Positions 33,792 through 45,859 of a stretch of DNA of 64,000 bases are shown piece after piece (within the stretch, counting starts at the first letter, position 1; each line of letters opens with the position of its first letter). Source of the stretch: Megalopta genalis (taxonomy: Eukaryota > Arthropoda > Insecta > Hymenoptera > Halictidae); assembly GCF_051020955.1 (NCBI RefSeq), contig NC_135029.1, positions 4,550,001 through 4,614,000 of the forward strand, given 5' to 3'. The notes under the pieces are model-generated. The model searched no databases, was not told where the DNA came from, and was given only the letters and a program-made list of their open reading frames with translations. The position numbers and the translations under genes are program-made.

Positions 33792-35459
33792 ACTCGGCGG
33801 CACGGTGCAACGCTAACAACAACGGTCTACCATCTGCTCGTTCTGGCCGGTATGTTGGCCCTCGGATCGGCGGCGTTCTGTCCGAACGGTTGCACCTGCG
33901 ACGACGATAACCTCGTGGTGTCCTGCATAGGAGCGAATCTGGACGTGATACCGATCGCCTTGAACCCCAGCATCCAGCGGATAGTGCTGAAGGAGAACCG
34001 GATAAAAATCGTGGACGCCGCGGCGTTCCAATTCTACGGGGACCTGAAGAACGTCGACCTCTCGAGCAACCATCTCTTCATCATACCGAACGGCAGCTTC
34101 GAGGCGCAAAAGCAACTGGTGGAGCTGCACCTTAGGCACAACAAGATCTCGGCGTTAACCGAGAAGACGTTCCAAGGCCTGAAATCTCTCACGGTGCTGA
34201 ATCTGCGGGACAATTACCTGGAGAACTTGAAGAACGGCTTGTTTGCCTCGCTCTCGAAGCTGGAGGAGCTCGATCTGGGGAAAAATCGAATATCGAAGGT
34301 TGAGCCGAGCGCGTTCCAAAAGCTGGGCACCCTCCGCGTGTTGCACCTCGACGACAATCAACTAAGAACGATCCCGTCGCCGGCTTTGGCGCCTTTGAAC
34401 GCTCTGGCCGAGTTACACATAGGCTGGAACGCGTTTTCTTCGCTGCCCGACGACGCGTTCAAAGGCCTGGAGCAGTTGACGGTGCTCGACATAACCGGCG
34501 CGGGTTTAGACGACATCGGCGACGGTGCTTTCCGCGGGCTGAACGCTCTGCGCACACTGGGTCTCGATGGGAACAAGTTACGAGAAGTGCCAACGAAACA
34601 GCTGGCGATACTGCCTCGCCTCGAGGAGCTCACCTTGGGTCAAAACTACTTCACGAGCCTGAGGTCTGGCGCGTTCCAGGGCCTGTCCAAGCTGAAAAAA
34701 CTCGACATATCTGCGGCAAAGCTGTTGACCACCGTGGAACGAGGAGCGTTCTCGGATAATGCTAATCTGGAGACCCTCGTGTTGAACAGCAACAAACGAC
34801 TGACGACGATGGAGGACGGATCCCTGGCCGGTTTACCCAACCTGAGGCATCTGATGCTCCGCGACAACGCGTTCACCGGGTTCTCGGAGTCCCTGGTGGC
34901 CTGGAACGAGCTGCGTCGCCTGGATTTAAGCGAGAATCCCTTTGTCTGCGACTGCGGTTTGCTCTGGTTATCCGAAGTCCTAGTCCCAAGGAACTCCAGT
35001 CCGGTGATATGCGCGGAACCCCCGGAATCAAAGGGAAAACCAATGAAGGGCATGACGCCGGACGAGCTGGGCTGCGCTTTTTCCGATCCGCGAAAACAAG
35101 CTTTGTTAGCCACGCTGTGCGCAGCAGGGCTCGCCCTTTTAACCGGCTTAGCGTTGATCCTCTACTACCGATGCCGTAGACGCGTCCGAGACGCGCTCAA
35201 GGACTACAAATGGAAGAATCGCGCGATCTCCCGCAAGGAGCACGAGTATCAGAAGACCTTCTCCGACGACGAGTACATCGTGCGATCGGCGCACCCGCAT
35301 CACCATCATCACCATCACCAGCCGCAGTCCCAGCAGATGCCGCCGCACCATCACCACCATCATCTCCAGCAGCAACAGCAACAGCTACAGCAACAGCAGC
35401 AACAACAACACTCTCAGATCTCGACCAGCATCAAGCCTATACCGGTGACGGAACTGTAG
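33792..35459 (+). CDS. Leucine-rich-repeat transmembrane protein, last exon (5' exon not found)
   Basis: This is a type I cell-surface protein. A TTTCAG acceptor ends at 33791 and the frame is open from the first base. The residues before Met-33852 (VYHLLVLAG) join those after it into one hydrophobic signal peptide, so the true start is probably in an upstream exon and Met-33852 is internal. Counting from Met-33852, residues 10-25 form a Cys-rich LRR N-cap (CPNGCTC), 34-362 hold about 13 LRRs of the LxxLxLxxNxL type, and 366-408 a C-cap with four Cys. Residues 416-439 form one membrane helix followed by RCRRR. The cytoplasmic tail has a KDYKWKNRAISRKEHEYQ block and His/Gln runs (481-520), and ends in VTEL, a class I PDZ-ligand pattern. 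The fold resembles insect LRR adhesion/receptor proteins (capricious/Lrt-like). The exact orthologue is not recognised. The UAG at 35457 may be leaky. Confidence 0.93.
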   Translation, partial: TRRHGATLTTTVYHLLVLAGMLALGSAAFCPNGCTCDDDNLVVSCIGANLDVIPIALNPSIQRIVLKENRIKIVDAAAFQFYGDLKNVDLSSNHLFIIPNGSFEAQKQLVELHLRHNKISALTEKTFQGLKSLTVLNLRDNYLENLKNGLFASLSKLEELDLGKNRISKVEPSAFQKLGTLRVLHLDDNQLRTIPSPALAPLNALAELHIGWNAFSSLPDDAFKGLEQLTVLDITGAGLDDIGDGAFRGLNALRTLGLDGNKLREVPTKQLAILPRLEELTLGQNYFTSLRSGAFQGLSKLKKLDISAAKLLTTVERGAFSDNANLETLVLNSNKRLTTMEDGSLAGLPNLRHLMLRDNAFTGFSESLVAWNELRRLDLSENPFVCDCGLLWLSEVLVPRNSSPVICAEPPESKGKPMKGMTPDELGCAFSDPRKQALLATLCAAGLALLTGLALILYYRCRRRVRDALKDYKWKNRAISRKEHEYQKTFSDDEYIVRSAHPHHHHHHHQPQSQQMPPHHHHHHLQQQQQQLQQQQQQQHSQISTSIKPIPVTEL

Positions 35460-36092
35460 CTAGAACTTCGGGCAGCGAGCCCTGGAGTCGGAGGCGTTTG
35501 GTTCCTGCCTCACGGCAGTACGACCCTTGCCGAAGGCTTCACCTACATCGACGGGGAGACGGCGCGACAGATGCGCCGTCCGGGAACGCTGCCCAACTCC
35601 GGTACATCCGGTCACCGATCGGTCGGCCCCATGGAGGACGGGTCGTCGCCATTGAGCATCGCCGCCGATAATTGCTCGACCACCGGCGGCAGGCTGCATT
35701 ATTCGAACCATTCTCTGCGGCGCACGCCTCAGCCGCCGCATCTGCCAGCCCGCGACAAGGAAAGCCCCTCCGATAGAGGGCAGAACGACTCGCGGGTTCA
35801 GAACGGTATACCAGGACACCATCATCAACCACCGCCACTGCCCTCGAGACACCAGGCCTCCTGCGGACAGTCGTCCTACCCCACACTGCCCATGAACGGC
35901 CACGCGACCCATCAGTATCATCACTTCCCGCGCGAGAAGGATCGATCGTCCCGCGATCGAAGCCGCGATCGGGACGTCGGGGTCCAGTCGGCCCCTCATC
36001 GGTCGGACAAGCACCGGGAGGCGCAGATGGAGATGGAGATGGAGATGCACGACGGGATGGACATGGGCGAGATCGGCTCGTATCGCGCGTAA
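35460..36092 (+). CDS. Candidate stop-readthrough extension of the LRR protein (210 codons)
   Basis: After UAG (35457-35459) the same frame stays open for 210 codons to UAA at 36090. The stop is followed by CUAG, the context known from readthrough stops in animal genes, where CUA(G) after the stop raises leakiness. The extension starts with LELRAASPGVGGVWFLPHG, includes GFTYIDGETARQ, and then becomes His/Pro/Ser-rich with PPPLP, a repeated RDRSRDRD and MEMEMEM, ending GSYRA. This composition continues the style of the cytoplasmic tail. In this GC-rich stretch the opposite strand also has open frames of 279 and 223 codons, so openness alone is weak evidence. Alternatives are A-to-I editing of UAG to UGG, an assembly error, or a plain 3' UTR. 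Confidence 0.55.
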   Translation, partial: LELRAASPGVGGVWFLPHGSTTLAEGFTYIDGETARQMRRPGTLPNSGTSGHRSVGPMEDGSSPLSIAADNCSTTGGRLHYSNHSLRRTPQPPHLPARDKESPSDRGQNDSRVQNGIPGHHHQPPPLPSRHQASCGQSSYPTLPMNGHATHQYHHFPREKDRSSRDRSRDRDVGVQSAPHRSDKHREAQMEMEMEMHDGMDMGEIGSYRA

Positions 36093-37810
36093 ACGCTGGA
36101 AGTCCGCAGGGCGAACGGATGCGAACTCGCGTGGACGAGGGGTCGGACGCGGGGCAGGCCGAGTGAATTGAAATCGAAGACTGAATCCGAACGTTGAACG
36201 AGCACAGCATCCGGCAACGAAGTTAAGACGGCGGGTGACACGCGCGGATGCCGCGTGCATTGGGAGAGAAAGGGATTGGCGAGTACACTGGTAAATCAAA
36301 TTGAAGACTGATTAGGACTGGCATCGGTGAACGATATCGACGAGCAATTTACTGATACTGGTACATTCCAATCACCCTATTCGCGAGGCCTTGGTGGAAC
36401 GAATGAACACTGATTCCAAGTGGATCTCGGTCGCGTAGGATCGCGCGCCGCAGCTACGCTGTCGAAGAGCCGGGCGACAGTGTTCCGGCGCGACTCGAAT
36501 GCTCCACGAACGATCCACGGGATGGTTAACGAAAACGGTGCTTCGCCAAGGGAATAGATCACTGACCCGTCTTCGCGACTAAAAAGATCGGCTGGAGACG
36601 CTATGATGTGGGAAGCGAATCGATCGACCGATCGATCGCGCGCTACAAGTCGTCGCAGAGCTTTCTTAAGCACCACCTGATCCGAACGTGGAATTCTTGT
36701 CTGCGTACGTACATACTCTGGGATAATACATACTCCGGAGGCTCCATAACGAATGGACGAAGTTTACAAGGCAAGACGAATCGGCCAGGAGATTGCGACG
36801 GTGAAACGTTCTCGTGGAATCGCGTCAAAGAGGACAACGGTGGTGCATCCCACGGTCGTCTTCGCGTTGCCGGCAAAGGCGCGCGCTCCAGACGACTGCG
36901 ACTTTGATACGTCCCCGACGAACGGATCCGAAGAGCGAAATCCGAGGAAGAAAGCGAAGAAGATAAAATGCGCCGCGAAGTTGCGAAAATGTTATCCGCT
37001 GAACGAACGTCCCGGCGCACGAGACTCGGAGACGCATCGTTTGTAAATGTCACGCTAGCAAGGCGACAGAGTGGAACCATCGAATCGCAATTCGAACTGG
37101 CGGGGGCCCTCTGTCGCGTTTCTACTTACGCTGCGGATCCCAGTCGGTTCGATAATTACCGGAAGCAAACGTCCTCGTGCCGCGAACTATGAGTTACAAG
37201 GAAAAAACCGAGAGAGAATCGTATTCAGATTACTCTGTCCGTAACTTAATGTCCGTTTGTATTTCATTTCTCGCGGTCGAATTATGTATGCACGCGTACC
37301 ACGTATTTATTAACGTTGCGAACGGACCTTTCGTTTCGCTTTTCACGCGAGAATTTTCATAATGTCCTTTTCTACTCGGTTACGATCTCCAAAGTGGGTA
37401 CTTAATAACTGTAATTTTTTCGGATCATCCGTAGCCCTCGCGCGTTGGTGCTAACTCCTGCAAATTCGCCGGTGTCGCTTTCGAGTATTCGGCTGGAAAT
37501 CATTCTCTCCGCGAGCTTTCTCATATTCGTGGTAGATGATACATTAACCCTTATGTCGATAACCGCATACCTTTCTGCACATTCCCCCCGATAAAATATT
37601 TCATTATCCGGCCAGATCGTCGTTATCTGGCACATTTTCTACTGTTATCAAAGAAGTACTAAATCAGATTGGAAGATTAAGTTTGATGCACGTTTTTTTC
37701 AATAACCGGGGTACTCGGGTACCCTAATAGGGAGTGCGGGAGAGAGTAGAAATTCTCCGGACAATTAATAAAAATATTTTATTGCGATAATAAGTATAAA
37801 AGAAATAAAA
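36093..37810 (+). other. Probable 3' untranslated region of the LRR gene
   Basis: GC stays high to about 37,150 and falls afterwards. The first AATAAA-type signals on this strand are near 37,767 and 37,803. Overlapping open frames on both strands have no signature. The extent is inferred. Confidence 0.4.
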
Positions 37811-38470
37811 ATGAATGTTTATATAATTACACAAAAATTACATAAAACGCTAACGTGATGTAGGAGCTGATCATAGCGGTATCCGGATACCCCGATTATA
37901 AAACAACGTTGACAATTTCAGTCACTGACATAAGGGTTAATATTTGTTCTCTTAGTAACTTTACCGATTCATTTGCCGATGACTTTTTGAAGTTTAAAGG
38001 ACGGAACGAGCTGATGACATCGTAGGGATTTGTTCCGTCCTTCAACGAAATTTTCGTGCTGCATCCGTCTAACTCTCTCCGGGACGAATGACCTTTTCCT
38101 TTTATCCCTAAAAAAAACATTTATTAACGGGAAATCTTCGGCTCAGCGAGACAAATTGACAGTCCTTCAACGAATGACGTGCAATCGACAGAGGGTCACG
38201 TTCGTTGGGCTTTCAATTTCGTAGAGCCATGGTCTTCTTCCTTGCAATTTCTAAATTTATGATTTTCGAGCCATCTTCCTTCCGGCAATAGAGCCATTTC
38301 TGCTTTTTTGAACAATGCACACCTTCGTCGGCAGCATTTTTTATGACAGGATCGCTAGCACGCACCGCTTCGTCCAGGATTTCTTGCTACATGCGGCACT
38401 GCGTGCTACATCACTTTACATCCCCTTCCATCGCGTCACTGACCAACGAATTTCGAGTTTTCTATCCACG
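37811..38470. other. Intergenic, no feature seen
   Basis: No supported coding frame or repeat on either strand. Confidence 0.4.
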
Positions 38471-38473
38471 GAA

Positions 38474-38515
38474 CTGTATAAAAACTCGAAACCGATTCTT
38501 CTCTCGATCAGTTGT
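38474..38515 (+). promoter_or_regulatory. Candidate TATA plus initiator core promoter
   Basis: TATAAAAACT at about 38,476 is followed by ATCAGTTGTC, an insect TCAGT initiator, with its A about 33 bases after the first T of TATA. This is canonical spacing. The downstream 110 bases are rich in TCAGTT/TCGTC words. A 44-codon frame starts at 38,622 (MLKPFYINLSSVSLERVV). No gene is recognised, and it could also be an LTR promoter. Confidence 0.35.
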
Positions 38516-41500
38516 CACTTGTCAGTTCATCGTCAATTAGTCTTTAGTCATTCGTCCGTCATCGATCAGTCGGTATCAGTTCAACTCAATTCATTTGAAA
38601 CCAGATACAATTAGTCACCTAAATGTTAAAACCGTTCTACATCAACCTGTCATCCGTATCACTCGAAAGAGTCGTACGGAATCACGCAGACTCGGTGTCG
38701 TATAAATTTGAGTCGGAGACTTACGACCTCCGCAGATCGAACAGTTTCACTGTTTGATCTCGCCGAGAAAACGTGAGAACACAGGATTGTACGAAATTGT
38801 CTCCACTTTCGGAGTGCCACGCATACCTGCAATAAATCATGCGTTCGAAGCCGTCCATTTTGTCCCAGACACACTTCATTGGCGCCAAGGTTCCCGAAAT
38901 TACGCTCGTAGTCATTCATCTACATCAGGCACGAGCAACAAGCGCTCTTTGCTCTGAGAGCGCTCTGAATTGCCCCTGGGAGCAACGCTTAAGGGCAAAC
39001 GACGCCAGGGGAAGAGGTAGAAGGTTAGCGATAGTCTTCTGTTTTACTTTCGTTGCGCGAAGTACCCCGACTAGGCGTGGCTTTGTTGCTTCGACTTCGA
39101 TGGAACCTCGGCGATTCCCCAAAGGGCAATCCGTTCCCACACCTGGTCTTTGTTTGCTCTTTCATTTATAATAATCACTTTGGCTCCCGTTAAAACCCTA
39201 AGCCCTGCGATGTCATCGGTGTGTTCCAGATGCTCGACGAAGAACGATGTTCTTAAATTCAATGCCATTCGCAATCCGTTCTGAATACGATCCGAAATAA
39301 GACGTTCGCATAGCATCGGCTGACATGGACTCGCGTACATTTCAAACACACATAGATCGTAGTCGACCGCTTAATTACACCGAGACTGTCGAGTGCGACA
39401 GAAAGAGACGACCTCAAGTTCGATGGCGTCTCGGTAGCCGACTCGGCACCTGACACGATAGACGGGATTTTCAAACACGAAAGCGATCTTAGCGAGTCGA
39501 CTACCGAGTAACCGCTTAATTAAACATTCTAAGTACTGTACTTCGTGAATCAGAAATCGTGTAACGATATTCTTTTTTATTTTTACATTCGAGGGCTCTT
39601 TCGCGGATGTCATTGATCCCGGGCTTAAAATTTAAACGTAGCCTAGAAGTGACTTGCACTTCTCTCTATCTTCGTTTGTTACAGGAATCGTCTGGACAAG
39701 CTCGCAGACCGTTAAGTTCGACCTTATCCCCTCTTTTGTATTTTATTTTCAACTCTGCCCAACTTCGCTTTTAATTCTGACAATATGCAAATGCTACCGT
39801 TTATTTTAGACTTGCTAAGTTTACAATTTATACAGTAGTGGAACATCTGATCGAATTATATTTATAGTTATTTTTTCAACGAGAACTACTATTCGGCGAA
39901 ATTCTAGTGTACAGGAGCACGTTGCGAACTCGATTATTATAGTTTAAGCTTATTAGTTTGGTATTACGGATATGTAACTAACAGAGGTTTCTTGGAACGA
40001 TAAAAGGCCTACCGTTGTATAGAATCAATCATTGATCACTCTTCCCGATTTTATGTTTCTCTTCGTAGAAAGCTCTTTGTTCAGTCGCGTATAAAACAGA
40101 TCTGTGCTAAACTCAAGGCAAACTGCAGTAACGGTTTATCCGTGACCATACATAATCACGTCTGATATCGGTTTTCGAATTTTGATAAAGCATTTCAGTT
40201 TTTCACGCGCAACGCTTTTTTTTCATTTTGTATCCAAACGATCAATCATTGTTCGCAACAAAATAAAACACTGAATCTAATTAATTAACGAGAATTCTTG
40301 AGTTGTGTAAAAATGTTTTCGCGTAATTAATTCTTGAAGACACATTGACGCAAAGAAATATTCAGATACGATTTTCCACGGATCACGTTATTTTCCGACC
40401 TACGACGTTTTCATATCAAATCGTCGCGACCTCGGTCCTCCGTATCGTGATGTTAAGTTATTCGATTCTCACGGACGCGACACGTGCTAATGAACCGCAC
40501 TGAACGCGTCTACGGTAAATAACAATGCCCAATGTAAATAAATTCTTGCAATGTCTCTCGTAATCACGGGAGAGAGTATCAGACTTATATTCGAACTCTA
40601 AAACACGGCAGCAAAGTGTCGCTCGTAGACGGAACTATCTACGATACGATGCCTCGAAGTTGTAAATAATTATTTTTATTCTTTAAGATTTACGGGAGTT
40701 TCTCTTGATTGTAAGACATGTATATATTTTTCACGAGATCGAGAAGCTAATATATCTTTGGTATAAATCGCATGGTGTAAATCGTAAATTTAAGTGGGTC
40801 GTCTTGCCGCGGACTGGTCGCTGTGTTCACCTCTCGCTAACGAAGCGACCACGATCGTAGTTTTTACGAATCGGTAGAATTCGTTCGAGAGTTTCCGACT
40901 GCGAGTTTTCAAAAAGAAATACACGATCCCTCTCCACACCGCTTATCATCTCAAGCATTCGATGCTCCGACGTTCGAAGACCGTTAACTTCGTCGGTAAA
41001 TGAATCTGACGTGTCTTAACATCGTTAAAATGCGATTGCGAGGACAGGAACGTTTTCATACACCGAAAAACAAACAACAGTTCTCCAATCCATAGCCAGT
41101 TGATCCAAGCAAGTATCTGTTGACGCAAATCGAAAATTTTAATGGCCTATTAATTGAACGTAAGTTCTTTTTGTTTTTAAAATGGTTAAATATAGTAGCA
41201 GTTCTTAATATTTTGATTTATTATTTATATTATCGTTTGCTTCCATGTTCCCCTTTCCATTTCCAACAAAAAAAGACAGTGAATTGAATTAAGATGCATA
41301 CATTTAGGAACGAAAAAGAAATATTGGAAATTATGTTTCAGTGAATAAATACAGAGAATAGCAAGTAACAGCAACTTTTCCAGATTGAAAGATTTCAAAA
41401 ATTGGTAAAAATGCAGTTTGTGCAAGGCAATTTTTGTGAACTATTCTAAGATATTTGGTGTATTAAAAAAATCCTTATCTGAAGTAAAAAACAAACCACA

Positions 41501-42500
41501 TATTCTTTTAAGATAGTCAAATAAAAATCATTATAGTCGACTTTGAAAAATTCTAATCGTTGAAAAATCGTATAACAAATTCTAGATAGATATTTATATA
41601 AAAAATTATATATCATTGCCAAATAATCTTGTTGCCTAAATGTATGTAATCCTTTAAATAAATAAAGCTTAGCTCCTACAAATCCTTATGATTTATTTAT
41701 TTTGATCACGTTGGCAAAAGTTACCTCGTTATTAACAATTCACTAGCAGGAAAAGGAGATACACGTTTTTCTCAAATATTCATATTTGCTAAATCTAAGA
41801 AAATTCGTGTCGTTTCAATCAACTGAGATAAATGATAACACATATATGGATCAAAAAATGCTTTATTTAAGAAAATACTCTTCTATCTTATCTTCTTGAT
41901 AAAACTTTTCGTTATTTTTACCAGAGAAGTGCTTCAACTTTCTTCCAGTATCTTATCGATTTTGTAAATGATTGAGCGGTTAAAAGATTCAATAATTCAT
42001 TCAATTCAAAAGTCCTAGTTAAAATTAAAATACATCAATTTTCTGTTAATATAAATTGTACGATCTCTCTGTCTGTACTGCATAATGTAAAACCTGCAGA
42101 ATCTGATCATTTAAATGGTACTGATTTTGTGTGTTTGAAGTATAATGTAAAAATAAGTGAAGCATTATTTGTTTAATCTCCTATGCAACTATTTTGTAAA
42201 TCCAAACAGTTTAACTCTTTAGAAGATACATGGATGCGTTTGATTAGCATAAATCCCCATGCATCTATGTTTATTTGACATATTTTCGAACCTTTGAGAA
42301 TTTCTTCGAGATCCAATGCAATGAATTAACAAACTAGCTAATTAAAATACAGGTGGTACAACTTCGGGTCAAGATGTACTCACCACGCAAGGGTCAATAG
42401 CAATGAAATCTAAAGTTCTCGGACTTTCCTGGTACTGAATAAAAGTGCCAACACAAGACGAGGGATCAAAACCAGTTATTACATTTCCGTGCTCGTAGAC
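38516..42500. other. Intergenic; GC-richer to about 39,700, then AT-rich
   Basis: Several 60-110-codon frames overlap on both strands at 38.6-39.6 kb without domains. From 39.7 kb on, nothing is recognisable. Conserved regulatory DNA is possible in the first part. Confidence 0.3.
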
Positions 42501-45500
42501 AATGGAATTTCCGTGCTCATCAAATATTTGGCAAATGAGATCGCGTTAAAACGAACGAGCTAAAGGTCCGAGAAGGTTTTTCAGCTGCTCGATGGTCGGA
42601 TACGAAGGAGCTAGGAGAGCTGAGAAAGATGCGAACCTTGCGCGACGAGATTATTCTTCCGGCCGAGTGTACCCTGTGGAATTCCACGGTCACACCGGCC
42701 GAGAAAGGTGACTGCACCTTCAATCGACTTTCCTGCCGTCCCTGTCCGTGCAGGAGCTAGCTGAATTCCAGGCTCCCGGCCTGGACGAGCTTCGATTGCG
42801 AAATAAGTTCCGAATAGCTACCAGCCACCGATTGTTTGCGGAAAATCGAGAAAATCCTTCCGCGCGGATTGCGATCGAAACGTGCCACTCAATCGGACGA
42901 TCGGGTGAATTCGTCGCACCGCCGGTGTTCGCGGATGCCTCTACGCCACCCTGATCTTAAACAGTTTCTTTCTTTAATTCCTGGGAGCATTGCGTTCGTA
43001 ATCAGTGGAATAATGTTGGCATGTGAGCCGGGTCACATTTTCGTCACATCTGTTAGGTTGTTACATGTGGAATGTGCGATTATATGTACAAAGTATTTCG
43101 ATGAAGTTTGTCGTCAAAAAATGGTATTAAATCTACAAGCGTATATCATTCGAACCCTTTGTACTCGGAAAATTTAAATCACTTACCAGTGACACGAATG
43201 TAATAGTAGTACTCATAAAGTAGTAATATTTTAAATAAAATGTAACACGAGATGGAACGTTTTGGAAATGATAACTCCACTTAAATAGGATTGCGCTTGA
43301 AATTGTATTTGTACGGATTGTATGAAAGAGAAATTGTTAATCTTGGAATATCACCATAATTACCACCACAATTGTCTTGTTATGTCTCCTTAAAGAAGAC
43401 ATCCGAGTGCAAAGAATTAAAGATGGGAATCTAGGTCTTGAAGTACAATATTCATTGATACAGATGCCTAATGTGGCTTTTAAATAGTATTTCAGTAACA
43501 AACAATGCGATTTTTGTGCACTGTTCTTGCGTTCATGGAAAGATAAATATACTAATAACACTAGCGGTAACACTTTTGTCAAATTTAATAAATGAACGCA
43601 TTATTCTTTGCTAATAAAGTAAATTCCAAAGTGGAGTTAACTATTTCATAAATGAAATACAATGAACAACCAAAAAATGTCACTTCTACTACAATGGAAT
43701 TGAGAAACTTGTGTTTTGACTACAGTGATAACTGCTTCGAATAAATTATGTCTATGAAAAATCTGCTGTTTCACATGTAAGAAACTAACACATTCAAACT
43801 TAATTAAAAACGACTAAACTTCATTCGATGAAAATTGCAGGACTTCGAATGAAAATATTGCGTACTTCATACTTATATTTATATAAATATTATAATACTG
43901 TTGAATGTAAAAGAAGAAAAATTTTCTAAAAGGTGAGATTAAAGGCGAATGGTTGATTCGATCTCCCCGGTTGACAGGTTAACGTTATTGCTAGTATTAT
44001 TATTACTAATATGATATCGCAATAAATGATTACACTCACATTTACACTTGAGTTTTGTTTCTCTTTTCTCAACACGACATAACACGTATAGATATTAAAA
44101 TATTTAAAATGCCTGTTCCATTTAAATCGCGTTAAAAAGATAGTTATTTTGAATTTCACAAAACGTTCTCCATCGCAAAATGTTGTTTGGTTACCTATCA
44201 ATTCTTGGCGCGATACATAATCACTTTTAAAATATCTATTATCTATTTCATTTATTTTCGAACACAGATGCGACTTTCAATCATAAACATTCATTTGATA
44301 GATAATGCATTCGTACGTTTATTTTTATTAATTCGTAAACAATCTGTCTACTTCTGCTCTGAAGCAATATTTATTCGTAGATATATTAACGCATAAATAC
44401 TTAGAAAGAATCGTCAAAATATTCGATACCTTCTTGTTTTAATATAACTTATTTCAATCGATATTTAAAAATAAGTATTATTACAACTACAAATCAAAAG
44501 TATTGCTACATTCGTAATATTTATAATAAAATTACTATGACGAATTAAAAAGAATGTAGATTGTTCTGTGATGTTGTACGAATCATTAAATTATAAGTCT
44601 AAGTTTAAAGTGTTGTTGTTATAATTAATGCGGCCGTTTGAACAAATAATTTATACAACACAGATCAAGTGCCAATAACACTTACTAATTTGAGATGTAA
44701 ATCACATCTTGCAAACTGTCTGGTTCCAATAGTTTACTGCAGCGTATTTTATCGAAAAATTCTGCTGCACTAACTGCATTTTTTAACTATTATTTGATTA
44801 ATGAAATAAATTGTAATTCGATAACATCGGCAACTTTTTGGAAACAAATTACTTTCTAAAATGATCTAAAATAACGGATTTCAAACCAACAGTAAATGTG
44901 CCGCTATCTTTTGAACACGCATCACTTGAGGAAATCATTTCTTATTTGACAGTCTCTTCTACGTTTGCAACTGGATGTTTATAATAAACACTCGACAGTC
45001 TAAATTTGTATACGACTCCGAAAGCGTTGTGTGGTAAGAAACAATAAATACAGAAGTACTAAGTGAAAAATGGACGTTGTTAATCGATGAGAGTAACGGA
45101 GAAATTACGATTAGGTTGTTACGAATGACTCTATTTCGAATGATATCACAATAAAAAATGTGTCAATACAATTCAACACCCAATCATTTTATCAAATAAT
45201 TCTAAGCACTCGAATTTTATAACCGTTCAAGTGATGATTATTTTTCACATAATAGATACCTAAATATTTTTAGATATAAACTGAAATTTATTTTAAAAAA
45301 ACAATCAAAAAAGAAGAAATAGTACATTGTCATTAGCTAAGAAAATAATTGGCGAAATGAAGCTTAAATATTATTAATACCGAAGCAATAACGTAGCCGG
45401 CGTAAATTGTTTGCTGCTACAAAAGCAAGTGTTTTGCTTCAGAAAACATTGAAACTTTTTGCCTCTTCGAATAGAACTATTCAACTACATTAGTGAAAGT

Positions 45501-45859
45501 GATACGTGTCGAATAGATTTCTTCAATTTTAACGAAATTATCACGTTACAAATTAACGACGACCATTTATCTGAAAACAGTACACGCAATAACCGGTCAG
45601 CGACATTATCAACATTTTGACAGGATCGAAATATTCTGACACCCTCTGTGTTCACAAGAATCGTCATTTCACAAAACCTTAGGAATAATTTAAACGCAAA
45701 ATTAATCGTAATCTATCGTTTAAGTAAACAGTGGCGTGCGATCATTTGAAATCGTAACTCCGAAGAAGCAAGATCAAAAGTTTTCAGATAATTTCGCAAG
45801 TTCAAAGCACAAACGATCAACTACAAATAATACAAGCATCGTGTACGAATCTTTGTAAA
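42501..45859. other. Intergenic; GC-richer 42,540-42,960
   Basis: A 70-codon Cys-bearing plus-strand frame without a clear start lies at about 42,537-42,761 (see findings). An ATTTCCGTGCTC word is directly repeated at 42,483 and 42,507. The rest is AT-rich and empty. Confidence 0.3.

Noticed and set aside
35445..35518. A 74-base intron that would remove the UAG (GTGACG donor, GGCAG acceptor)
   Set aside because: Its length is not a multiple of three and it shifts into a frame that closes at 35671, so it does not explain the 210-codon extension.
35460..36299. Minus-strand open frames of 279 and 223 codons opposite the LRR tail
   Set aside because: They lie antisense in a GC-rich tract, have Arg/Ala/Pro-rich composition and no domain. 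They are kept only as a caution for the readthrough claim.
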